Assembly (NCBI RefSeq): GCF_905475345.1
Contig: NC_066592.1
Span: 5,091,001-5,155,000 of the forward strand
Direction of reading: 5' to 3'
Length of the DNA: 64,000 nucleotides
Source of the DNA: Vespula vulgaris
Taxonomy: Eukaryota > Arthropoda > Insecta > Hymenoptera > Vespidae
Positions within the stretch are counted from its first letter, which is position 1; the number at the start of each line of letters is the position of its first letter. The notes below the pieces were generated by a model. The model saw nothing but the letters and a program-made list of their open reading frames with translations. It was not told the DNA's origin and made no database searches. Positions 49,663 to 61,749 of the stretch are shown here, one piece after another. Position numbers and translations under genes: made by a program.

Positions 49663-51712
49663 TTAATTATATCGCGAGTTGCGTGTTCGCGTCATCTTCT
49701 GACTGATTTGTTCTTCTTGCAGTAACTGGCTCCGGAATTGACTGACTTGGTCCAATGCAGTGTTCAAGCTGTCACGTTGCTGCACCAACAACTGCTCCCA
49801 TTTCTGGGCATACGCTGTAACAGATAACATTAATATCTGTCAGCCTGGAGCCATAAATCTAAGAACGAAGGCAGGAGATTCAGAGTTAAAATTTTTTGTC
49901 ACAAAGATGATATTCTGGCTGATTTGGCAGAGAACCCTGTCACACTCCGGATTATTATACGTCAATTTACAAATGCCTGTGTGTGTTTTTTGTTTGTTTT
50001 ACATTTAATATTTACGCACTAACAATGATTCGCTCTGGACACCTTATACGCTTTGTTTTTTAGTCAATTATTATTTAGTCAATAATCGCAAGTGTATGTT
50101 GTCATTATCGAATACCTAAGCAACCATGTGGGTTAATCGTGAAGCAAGTGATTAATTTAATTAACAGGATTTAAGCGTTATTTTTTGGGGGATTTTTTTT
50201 TTTCTTTTGTAACACAGTGATGAGAACACACAAATCCTTCTATTTCACTTAATATTTTATGTTATTTTCTAAATACATGTATAATCGTTAAATAGAATTG
50301 TTTGGAAGAATAAATTGTGCACAGCTTTTTATCATTGACATGCTATTACTATGACTGGCATCGTGTATCATTCTGTTATAATATATTGAATTAGCACAAA
50401 GAAAATACAGCTGTTACAAAGGTAATCCACACAAAAATAATATTTATTAACAATAATCTTCATTTTGCATACATAACACATTAATAATATATCGGCAATT
50501 TAAAGGATACACATAGTTACTTTTTCAACGCACCAATAATAATTTTAAAATAATTTACCTTTTCGTATATTTGTAGCAGTGGCTTATATACAGGAAGAAG
50601 AATAATTTCACGAAAACGCACTAAACAATGCTTGCGGAATGCTGTGCAATGGAAGAAGAGAAAATTATAAGAGAAAAGAAAAAAGTTGAGTTTATCCTGA
50701 GATGACGCTAATATAATCTTGGATTTTCTTTCTTTTTTTTTAAATTTATAAGCTCTTCTCGATAAGTATTTTTATTATCATTATTAATGATCTATGAGAC
50801 TAATCGATTAACATAAAATTAACACATTAATTAGTCGTTACATGAAAGATTCATATATTTAATTATGTTTTCAACAAAATCATAATTAAATAAGATTCGA
50901 AACTTCGTTAAAGATGCCGAAAATTAATGTGTAATTCTGTCGAATCAAATCTATATCATATTAATAATATATCGTCAAGAAACATTATTTTTGGGGATTG
51001 ACTGGATTGAATTTGCATTGAATGCACTGATATAATGATTATTTCATGGAGCACATGTAATTAGTATATGTAAAATATAATGTTCATTATATATATATAT
51101 ATATGTGTATATATATATATGGCAAGCTGCTTTTTGTGATGTTTATATAGAACTGTTTATCGCATATTATCGTACCATCCGAAAATAGTTTTCTTTCTAT
51201 CAGACGTCTATGTAACGAGAAGCTCCTCAGGTAGGGTGACTCAAACTTTGTTCTTTTCCTTCTGAAATCTGTAAGGGTTCCTGGCGTTATAGTTAATAAT
51301 TTAGTCTATGTTTAAGTTTTCGAATTAATTTTGCACATTGCTTATATTTTATTTCGTTCTTATGACTTTATTTTCTTTTTTCTTTTTTTTGTTGCTGCAA
51401 GTTTAAGTTCGGTAGTAAATGATTTCAATGATTATAATAGTGCATTTTCTGGAATGAATTTAAATGGACATTTGCAACGTAAATACGACTTATAACTATA
51501 ATAATTCCTAATGTTTCGTAAAACGAATTATAAATAATATCATCTTACGAAAACATGCTTTCTTTTTTGTATAAACAAAAAAAAATTTTAATTATTTATA
51601 AAAAATCTTATACCAAATGTAAATATATAATCACATATACATCCATTTAAAAAATTGGAATGTAACTTAAGAAAACCTTGAATTTTTTTGTTATAATTAT
51701 ACATAAAGAAAA

Positions 51713-51770
<58 letters not shown>

Positions 51771-54700
51771 AGAGAAAGAAAGACAAAAAACAATTAGCGA
51801 CTGACAAAATTTTCGCGTGCATGCAGCCAAACTTAAGTAGAAAAGTCAAATGCTCAAAATTTGTATTTGGTTATTAAATTAAAATTTCTGCCGAAGCATT
51901 CCAGTTGTACAAATAATACTAATTTCAATACTATATATCGTTATATGTTTGCGATTGAATGATATTGATGTTTATCACTTAGTGATTTAATATAATTTGA
52001 CTTATCAATTCTAAAAAAAGAAAAAAAAAAGATAAATCTTACGATTCTAAATCACTAAATTAAAATCGTTGTTCGATGTTTACTTCAAACGATTGCATTA
52101 GGATTTCTCCGCTCAAATTAATAGCAATGCACTCTCATTCTTGCCTACTTTGTACATACATAATAAAGGCAATGTAAACGATCGGCAAGAATGAAAGTAA
52201 AATGATATTTTTAATAACGATGAAGATAAAGATTGATAATTTTCGATAAAATGGTCGAACAATAGGAGAGCCTGCCTGTTTGTTAAAATGAGCTGTTTTA
52301 TCTTTAAGTTTCGAATTGACCCAACATTTGGCCGAGTTTCTACAACATTCAAAAATGTTGCAAGATACTAGATCTTCTCTAACATTAATAGAAGAAAATT
52401 TGTTATCTCCGGTAAAACTAGTACTGTTGTTAGATATATAGAAGTCGTTCTTCTGTACGTTCTCTGTAATAACATTTGGTTTTTCATCTTCTTGCATCAT
52501 TCTGTATCTCGAATTTATATTACGATCAGAATAAATGTCATAAGTCGAACATATATCTTCTTTAATGTTATTGTCCTGACCAGTTTTGATATTATTATAT
52601 AAGTCAAAATCTTCTGTAGGACAGTTGACGGGAAACTGATAATTATTATTAAATAATTGTTTTTCCGTTTTTTCAATGCTCTTAAAGACTCGATCATTTA
52701 AAGCAAATTCATTTGAGTGAAAGATGTTCGTATTTGTCACTGGTTGCTTATCCTTGAAAATATTAGAGTTATTATTACACGTTGTTATAGTCAAGGCTTC
52801 GCACGGACTCCTATTACTATCACGTGGCAAATATATATATTTTCTATCATTAAAAAGTTTATATTTTTTGGATCGATCGGAAAAAGTACCGGACCAATGA
52901 TATTTCGATGCTTTCTTTTTTCCAGACGTAGCCCACTTAGCACGTTGATTCATGTTCGATTTTGTTGAACGAAATCCTACCACCGACGAACTTTTATTAA
53001 TCGTCTTTTTCAACGTAACGGTACCTGTACTTTTTGTCTTTATATTATTCGATTCTACATGCGTCATTCTATTATTAATTATATCATTCTCGGTAGAGTT
53101 GGAACTCGTATCACTTTTGCATTTTCTTTCGTCCTTCGAAGAAGATTTCAGTGTATTCTTGATACTCGTTTTATTGGTTGCATACATATCCTGTTGTATA
53201 TTGTTATCTGAAGTGTCGTTCGTACTGTCGTTTATCATAATCGTTGTATTTAATGTCGTATTGCTGCTTCCCCAGCTCCGGCTTAACGTGAAGATCGAAT
53301 TTGCCTTAGTCTTAGAGCGCGAATCTGTTATAAAACGCCACACACTGTGATAGTTCAGACGATAAAGTTTTTCGTTTTGTTTGTTTTTATTTGGATGGGA
53401 AACGAAAAACGTACTTTTTGTTTTTATGACCTTGAGAGTGATAACTTCTCTCTTAAGGAAAAGCCAAAAAAACGAAAAAAAAAGGAAAAAAAGGAAATTT
53501 AAAAAAAAAATTGAAAAAGAAAAGAAATGAAAAGAAAAAAGAATAAGACTTTAAACGATTTCTTTGCATGTCACAAAAAAGCAAGTGCATTGCTACTATT
53601 AATAACACAAATATATATATCATGCACAAACTTTTAAAGCGATACACCCTTTTCGTACATGTCGTGATGTCTATTGCTATTACCAACTAACGGCTCTTTC
53701 AATTCGACTCAAAGAGATAACGTGGAACATATTTGAAAAAAATAGGATAATAATCAAATTCTGGGAGCATATATTCGTAGTAAACATAGAAACGTTCGTG
53801 CAGGTTTGAAAAAAAAACCTTACCTTCTTGATCGTAGTCCACCTCGTGAGTTGCACTGAAAACGCTGTGCGCTTCATTGAGAAATCTGGTCGTGTTGTCC
53901 ATTACCATTTTGTGCGTATCCAATACCTCCTCTTCTAACAATTGTAGAGCAGAAACTGCTTCGTGGAAAGTATAGAGGTCTTGCGAAAGTTCACCTTCCT
54001 AAATTGTCACAAAGATAATCCATTTCATTCTTACTTCTCCATTGATTACTATTAACTCAAATTTGTATTTTTTTCTCATTTGCATTTCAATAGGGATAGA
54101 AGAATTGTTGCATCACTCACATTCAAAGATCGAAGTTGTGCTAAATCACTGTCCGAGAGAACACTATTGTTGGCCTGTTCTTCTATCTTCAATCCTCGAT
54201 CATCGTCCGTAGGTGAAACTTTTATCTCCGTTGGATCGGTTGCAGCTAATTCCTTTACTCTGTCTGCGTACCTTAACGTGTTTAAGGAATGCTCACAAGA
54301 ACTCATACCAGGACTAATCATCGCTATCTATAAATTGCATTTATATACATATAATATACATATATAATAAACGTTTGATACGTAACAAATAGATAGTAGA
54401 AATAGATTCAACTAACCATACACGTTTTAGATTTTTCACCGATAAAACTGTCCCTTAACACCTGAGTCAATTTACTTGCTCTGAAAGGCAAGTGTGCTCC
54501 TTTACGACTTAAAGCGCGAATACACTCCTTTAACGCTAGCAAGGACTTGTTTATCTCAGCACCCTCCATACCTATATATCCAATCGATGGACACAAATAA
54601 TAATGGATATAATTAGTATGACTAAAGTACGCGAGGACGAGTTTGATAGAAAATAATAAACTCACGCGTTTGTCTGTTCGCAGAAGAAGTATCAGCACCT

Positions 54701-57700
54701 CTTTCATTTCCAGCAAGGTCAATAAGAGAAAATTTCCCGTGTACTCTATGAGTACCCGCGGTTCGTGCTATTATTTGAAATATCGCGTGCGACCTCGAAG
54801 AATTGGAGTTTGCACTCGTTTGTCCACTCGTCCTAGCACTGTTACCATGTTGTATCAATTTTAATACTTCATCGCATGTCTCTACAACCTTTTCTGTTAG
54901 TCCGACTATTTGAACCTATAAATCACCCACGTGACATTTTTTATATTTGTTCAGTAGCATTGATTTAAATAAAATGCAATATTTACAAACATACTTGTTG
55001 TTTCCCATCCTCCAACACTCTTAGCTTTTCTTTATCCGCCAGGAGATCGAATACTTTTCCAGAATAGATTTCAAAAAAACTAGCAGAGATAACTAGATTT
55101 AATGGACGATATTTCGCCATTTTAAGACATTTGAAGACATCCTTAGCGACCATAGCGTATATACCCTTTTTACAGTCCTGCGTTTTACCATTAAAATCAC
55201 CGCCCATGGTATGTGTTTTTCCACTACCAGTTTGTCCGTAAGCGAAACATGTAGCCATACCACCTTCAAAAATTGTCTGCACCAACGGCTTCGCCGTGTA
55301 CTTGTAGACTATCTCATTGTTACAAGTTTCGTCGAAAGCATAATCAAACCTAAAGATCTGATTTTCCAGATATTTCGTCAAATCTACTTTGGCTTTTGGT
55401 TCGTGAACTACCATTTGATCTTTACTGGGCACACTGATAACGTCGACTTCTTTTCGTGTCACTTCCTTTTTATTCAATGGTCGTTTTCTTACGCATACAG
55501 TGATCTGATGATCCTCAACGGTATCGGTTTCTCGCAACGGCCTGAATTCAATGCTACTCTGGTACTCTCTGAAATATGAACGAACATACGTAACTAACAG
55601 AAAACGTCAAATTTAGATCTAACGATTATGTGTGTATAGACTTGTAATTAAGCTGACCTAATCATGGCAAGAAATTCCCAATTAGGATTGCCTGGATCTA
55701 AATTCATCAAAGCCTCTTTCTCTTCTTTAAGTTCCGCCTGACGTTGTCTCCTTTCTTCCCTGTTTTTCTTCAGTCTCTCCACTTCCTTAACGACATTGGA
55801 TCGTCTACCTCTGCCATTCTCCATTTGTGCTTGCTGCTGCTGTTGCTGTGCTTGCTGCTGTTGCTGCTGCTGTTGTTGTTGTTGTTGTTGTTGTTGCAGC
55901 TGAGTTTGCTTTTGCTTGCTTTGAGTCGCAGCCGTAACGTTTAACGGTGTCATCGGGGTTGGTGGTATGTTCTCCAATTCTCGTCTTCCCGTCAATCCAG
56001 AAACGGAATCACCATGACCATTTACCGAAGCTACTGGAGCCATAATGTTTGTCGGTCGACCTGTTTGTCGTGATGTTTGTCTCGTATTCACTGAAATCAT
56101 TTGATTTTTCTATTGTATTATAAGAAAAAGTCAGGGATAAATTCTAATCGGCACGCCGTCGTTCTCATTAGTTTGAAAATTTTTTCAGGATTTAAAAAAT
56201 CAACGAATAAATTCCTCTTACCGTTATCGATCTCCAAATGAAGTACTTGATCATCGCTTCTAGATCTTTCGCAGACAACTTTGTTTCTTCTTTTGAAACA
56301 ATACAATAGAGGATCGAATCTCATGATTATGAAAGTTAATTTAATAATTTTTTAAGAAAGGAAAAGAAAACCGCAGAGAGGACTGACCAGCGACGAACGA
56401 AACACTCGACTGCTAACAGTGTATACACCGTACTGAAAGTACTGGGGTCCTTGCCCTTGTGTTCTAGCATATAGGCTACGAATATCGATACTTTTCTATG
56501 TATGAGTTTATACCTGGACACACGCTAACCGCGACATACTACTAACATACGTCGTTCCTGTATTCGTAATAGCTGGCTTCTTCCTAAGTGAAGAGAACGA
56601 CGGCGCATAGACCGTAACTGTAACGTTGAGAGGCCACCGAATTGACTTATCGAACGTGTCTTTACAGACTAAAAACTTTCTGGCCGCGCGCTCGATATTC
56701 ATGTGAAAAAACTTTCAACGTTCGAGATTTATGATCTAACTTATCTTAATGATGACGAAGACGACGATTAGTGGACGTACCTTTTACTGGAACAGACGGT
56801 CTCGTGGAGTACTGAAAAATAAAAGAGAACGATACGTTAGAGAGAGAGAGATACCATCTAAAATTAAGTTTAGTGCCCCCTTGAAAACAAAAAAAAAGCA
56901 AAGCAACGAACTTTATACAAATAATAAAAATTCTTTTCCCGAAAGAGAGCCCGGTGCTGTAAACGAACGTTGTTCTTCTCTCTCTTTTTTCTTCTTTTTT
57001 TTTTCATTCTTTTTTAAGCCAAGTGTATGATACATATTTCGCTTGTGTACTTGTATGATACATATGTACGCCGCCTCTGAGAGAATCCAGTACCCATCAT
57101 TCCAGTGATAATAAAATAAGGAAGACTATTGAATGAGAGAGGCCGTGAGAGAGAGAAAAATTGAAAATAATGTGCTTCCGTGTGAGAAAGAAAAAGAGCA
57201 TATAGGAGACGCAAATGGAGGAGAGAATGAGGACTTAGAGAGGATTGCTTTTTTCAGATGTTTAGGGGTAGGAGTGCGCGTTACCGAAAGACGAGATGTG
57301 ACTCGTACAGGAAGCGTTGCGGATGTAAGGCCGTTTCTTGCGGTGTGACCGCCATGCCGTCCTAGTGAACCCTCCTCTTGGTTCTCCAACTCGTCAACCC
57401 CCTCATCCTCCTCGCCGGAAGAGTCCTATGTTCGTCGTTTTCATTTATTTCGCGCATGTGTGTGTGTTGTGTAGAGTGTTTTTTATCACGATTCGTTCGT
57501 CGAATTCGAGAAGCCCGCGTTGATAATAAGGCAAATTAAATTGATGTAAGATAAAAATGAGAATCAAAGAGAGAGAAAAAGAGTGAATAAAATAAATGAA
57601 AATTTTACATTTTTCAAAATGGTCGATCAAAATGAGGAGGTAGGAATCGAGGATGAGCAGCAAAATTTTTGCCAACGAGATGATTTTTTTTTTCGTTAGG

Positions 57701-60219
57701 ATTTGTTTCATTATTGTATCGTTTTGATTTTTTTTTTTTTTGTTATTTCGAAGCGGATTTCCGAGGTCGATGATCCCATCCGTCGGTACAGATCCGTGGT
57801 TAAGAAGAGCAGCGTCCATGGAGGAAAAAAGATGTTGCGATGTTAGTAGCACGAATGATGGAATCTCGCGCGTTAAAACTTGGACGTCGGGGGATTTGTC
57901 GAGAAAACAAAAGAAATAAGGAAAGAGAATCTCGGGACGTTTCACTTTGTCGTTACTTTCTCGTTAAGTGCTAACTCCTAACGAGATACATATGTCATTT
58001 GCGTTACGTAAAAAAAAAAAAAAAGAAAAAGTAAAAGGAAGAAAAAGATCCAGACTAATCTCCTCTTTTGTGTAACATCCGTCGAGTAATGCAAATTAAG
58101 AAGTTATCTATATGAATGACAAAATAAATAAAAAATAAAAAGGAAAAAATATCGTACGAGACGAACACTGGTAGGATTCAACTGGTAGTTCTTTTTTTTT
58201 TTTAACACTATTACTTTGTGTACATACTTAAGATACCGGAAGTAGCATAGATCCAAACTTGTACGAGTATTTCATGTAAATAAAATCAACAGTGGTAAAA
58301 TTGCAATACTAACCTGTTAACTGTGTGAGTTTATTTTAAAAATGTGTATCTATGTATGTAGTAAAAATTCAGAGACGACGAATATACTCGTTAAACACAG
58401 ATTACAATTGAATTAAACTATAACGAGTACGTCAATCACGGAATAAAATTAAATTGAATTATAACGGAAAACAAAAAAATAAAAAGATTCAGTAAGACAC
58501 GCTTCATCACAGGTAGCTTCGCCTTGCAGTGTCATTTTCGCGTCGGGTTCGCGTCATTTACGCGTTGGGTTGCGGCGTGTTCGTGTCGTTTCCGCATCGG
58601 GTACGGAAATTAAATCGCCATAAAAAACCTTTTACGATAATAACTGCTAACTGTGTAGTGGATTTTTTTTTTACTTTGTTGTTGTCTTGAAATATTTTTA
58701 AACGCCTTAAATTTACAAATATTGTTTAGTTTTCAAATGATAAAATTGGAATTTAAATAACAAAAAATAATTTCTTTTTTCGCATGACGAGTATAATTGT
58801 GAAATACAGTTAACAGGTTAACAACAAACGATCGTACCTGAAAGACGTACATGTACTGGAACATGCCTACAACCGGTCCCTAATATCCCTTGTCGTTTAA
58901 ACGAGAAGAGCCACGTTATTCTTTTCACAAGAGAAGTATTACGTATCCCAGGCAACGAGTAAACAGAATTCGATTCTTAGTCGATAATAAATGTCCGTGG
59001 ACATATTCGTTCCTTTCAATGGAACTAATAAACATTATACACCGTACTCCCTTCTCCTAATTCGATTCTATTATATGTATATAATATGGCTTTCTTTTTT
59101 AAAGAAATATACTAGATATATAAAGTTTATCATCGATACCAAGACATAATATAGATATTACTGCTACTGCACTACTACTACTACTAATAATAATAATAAT
59201 TATTATTATTATAATAAATTTCAACGTACCTTCGCTACTAATTCTACCACATTGTTCATCTGCGGTGGTCCCATCGTCTTTTTATTTAATTCGGGATTCA
59301 AGGCAAGAATTGCATCGATCTCCACCTAAATCGAATATAAATTAACGAGGTTAAAAAATGATTTTTGTTCTACGTTTAAAAGTCTTCGATAATGAATTTA
59401 AATTAGGCGCGTTTATTTAGAAACGTGATATTTCACCTTTCGGCGTGGTATTAAACTCGGCTGATAAGGCATTATAATAATATCATTAACACGTTTTACT
59501 GAATATATTGAAAAGTAAATGGACTTTTTTGTTTTTAATTCTTTTGTTTTGTTTTCTAATCAATTACGATGCTTGTACACAGAAAAATCACTTAAAACAT
59601 GTTATCGGGTTAAGAAGAAATCACGTTCTAAGTAGCTTTGTAGCTTGTCGGAAATAGACTCGCGTTCCCATTAGCATGCTATTGCATTCGTCACTATTGC
59701 GTAAGCTCCAATTCAAAAATAGTGCAAATAACCGTGACCTAGGATTCTAAAAACCAAAATTTCTAAGATTCGACGAGAAAATTATTTTTTAATTATATTA
59801 CCAATGCTACGATATTTTCCTTGAATTTAAAAGAAGGAAAAAGAAAACTTAAATTGATTAAATTTCCTTCCTGTATCGATAACAGCGACGTTAATTGGCG
59901 CGTAATTCAATTTCGTGTCGCACGAAGCGCCTCCAATTGAAAATTGATCGAACTATAGAAAATAGAACGACACACCGAAGAATAAAGAATAAGGTCGAAG
60001 ATAAAAGGAAGGAAGTCGGATTAGTTTGTTATTTTGTTACAAAATCGAATATGCGTTAATAATAACAAATTAACAAGAATTACGCATCGACGATTACGCA
60101 GACGGTTCTTTCACAATGGCTTACCTCTTTCCCTTTGGTTTCCCCCTTTTCGAACCATTCTACAGTTACGGTGCGTTGCTCCCAATTGACACCAGAGACG
60201 ATAGCCGAATGAACGCGAC
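49663..60219 (-). CDS. Klp10A: Kinesin-13 microtubule depolymerase (KIF2A/Klp10A), 5' end not certain
   Basis: Ten minus-strand exons (60125-60219, 59230-59325, 56781-56811, 55658-56090, 54995-55568, 54666-54915, 54417-54571, 54121-54327, 53824-53998, 49663-49814) encode about 722 residues. The protein is a kinesin-13, which removes tubulin from microtubule ends in spindles and cilia. The N-terminal globular part has GRVHSAIVSGVNWEQRTVTV then EWFEKGETKGKE and LALNPELNKK. A glutamine tract follows, then the basic neck NVVKEVERLKKNREERR. The motor has VCVRKRPLNKKE, the P-loop GQTGSGKTHTMGG, the switch motifs NSSRSHA and DLAGNERGADTS, and LTQVLRDSFIG. A C-terminal coiled coil includes HEVDYDQE. 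The first exon listed opens in phase 1, so a coding exon must precede it: either the ORF at 60573-61749 or one outside the window. Other possible alternative exons are listed separately. Confidence 0.96.
51710..51782. repeat. (GA)n microsatellite in the last kinesin-13 intron
   Basis: About 70 bp of AG and AAAG units. The Ser/Leu-rich ORF across it is an artefact. Confidence 0.9.
52135..53324 (-). CDS. Orphan ORF with C-terminal membrane anchor, nested in a kinesin-13 intron
   Basis: A long open frame lies in the 4-kb last intron of the kinesin-13 gene, on the same strand. The frame extends to about 53460 but has no ATG before 53238. Translation from that ATG gives 367 residues. Alternatively the acceptor TTTTATAACAG (AG at 53325-53326) would join it in frame, phase 1, to the kinesin-13 donor at 53824 and add about 396 residues in place of the normal last exon. 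The body is Ser/Thr/Asn/Lys-rich (NTTLNTTIMINDS, then TKSNMNQRAKWATSGKKK). Near the end a cysteine cluster (FECCRNSAKCW) precedes a hydrophobic stretch (IFIFIVIKNIILLSFLPIVY) and a short tail, typical of a tail-anchored protein. I do not recognise the family. Its length in AT-rich DNA makes chance unlikely. Confidence 0.6.
55830..55900 (-). repeat. CAG/CAA repeat encoding a polyglutamine tract
   Basis: About 70 bp of mixed CAA and CAG codons (with two GCA/Ala interruptions) encode the glutamine run just before the neck of the kinesin-13. Mixed codons reduce slippage, but length may still vary between individuals. Confidence 0.9.
57285..57425 (-). CDS. Candidate cassette exon of the kinesin-13 gene
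   Basis: A 141-nt segment between the acceptor AACATAG (AG at 57426-57427) and donor TCTTTCG|GTAACG is open in phase 0. Both flanking kinesin-13 junctions (59230 donor, 56811 acceptor) are phase 0, so it would insert 47 residues cleanly. It encodes an acidic start (DSSGEEDEGVDELENQEEGS) and a basic end (TLPVRVTSRLS). The upstream pyrimidine tract is weak. The area is GC-rich, so open frames are less telling here than elsewhere. Confidence 0.4.
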
Positions 60220-60572
60220 CTAAAAGAAGAAAAGAGAGAAAGAAAAAGATATTAGAAAATATCCAACGAAATTTATCAATTTTCTCCATACTTAAACCAA
60301 TTGTAAATGATGTCTATATATCATCATCGAGTGTTTTCGACGAAAACGTTTACGTTTTCCATAGTTTAACAATTAATCCATTTAAATACAGAATGGGTTA
60401 AAAGTTCCTGGCTGATCTTAAAAATATTATTTACTCTTTTTCGAAACTTTTTAGGCTAATTTTTTGGGGCTATAAAAAGTTTTTTAGTCTTATTAAAATT
60501 TGTAATAAAATTTCTTTCGAATCTTCTATTCTAATTCTAACGATCTATCGTCGATACTTTAAGGAAATATAC

Positions 60573-61749
60573 CGTTTTCTTCCTTTTCCGACTTAACACG
60601 AGCTATCATTTCCCCTTTGATACGATTATGAGAAAAAGGTCTTGGTATCATGGACCCTTCCCTTCCCTTATTCCTTCCTCTCTCTCTTTGACGATCCTCG
60701 TCATCTTGAAGTCTCACTTCGAAGCTACAAGAATTCAGCTTCTTTTTAATATCTTTCTTATCGAAGGTAGCCGATTTCACGGTTAATGATTCGTCGAATC
60801 CAAACTTGTTAATTTCACCGAGGATAGAGACACCATTTTCTTCGCACTTTCGTTTAGATTTATTTTGAGAAACTAAGATGGAACGTTCAACAACGGCGCC
60901 GCTTAATTTCGATCTTCTAGTTCTATCCTTCTTTTTCTTGTGCGTTGTCGTCGGAGATTTCTCTCGACTCTTCGATCTAACGTCGTAACCGTTACAAGGA
61001 CTCTTGTTAGGAAAGTTGATCCTCGATGATATCCTCTCTTCGTTTCTTCTAGCTCTAAAAACCTTCAACGAATTCTCCGAAAAGGTATCCTCTTGCCTTT
61101 CACCGGTTAACAAGTCGAATGCAGGACTAGAAGTACCGACGGACGCCGTCGTTGATCTCGAGAGAGATTTTCTAAAAATTTCTTCGTCCTCCACCGATCG
61201 ATTATCCTTCGAGGAATCTTTGCTCAAAGAATCATCGCTGTACTGATGAATCTCCGTCTGTTCTTCCTCCTCCTCCTCCTCCACCTCCTCTTCTTCCTCT
61301 TCCTCTTCGTTGCTCGAGTCGTTATATGCAGAGTGATCTGTACGATACCAAACTTCTTCGTTTTCGATCAATCTATTGAAATCATTCTCGCGACTGAATC
61401 TTTCCTCGTTAGTCGTCCAATTAGATTCGAGAAGATCATTGCTCGTAGGAACTTCAACATCTCGATCGATCGTTCTTTCTAATTTTTCATCTTTCTCGTT
61501 TAATGATATTTGACTGTTCTCAAAACGATGATCTTTCTTCTCCTTCACGTTCTCTTTTCTAACCTCGTCAACGTTACGCGAGCCGTCGCAACTCAAAGAA
61601 ATATTACCGATCGGAATCAAAGAAGAAGAATCTTCCGATATCTTCGACTTCTTCTTACTCTTCTTATTACTCGTCTCCTTCGTTCTATTCTCTTCCTCAT
61701 CAAGATCCTTCTTCTTCGAGCCACAGACGCACCGCGACAACCAATCCAT
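60573..61749 (-). CDS. Long ORF, likely N-terminal coding exon of kinesin-13
   Basis: The frame opens with a true ATG at 61749 (MDWLSRCVCGSKKKD) after an in-frame TGA, and runs 392 codons to a donor ACG|GTATAT at 60572. It then meets a stop 12 bases into the intron. The donor phase (1) fits exactly with the first recognised kinesin-13 exon (60219), giving ENG|RVHSAIV, where animal homologs read RSDGR. The ORF is charged and low-complexity. It has a glutamate run (about 61265-61310), many Lys/Arg/Ser stretches, and two cysteines near the start that could be lipidated. I see no known domain. If spliced as proposed the kinesin would be about 1114 residues, far longer than usual. The alternative is a stand-alone 396-residue gene nested in the kinesin 5' intron. 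Confidence 0.6.
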
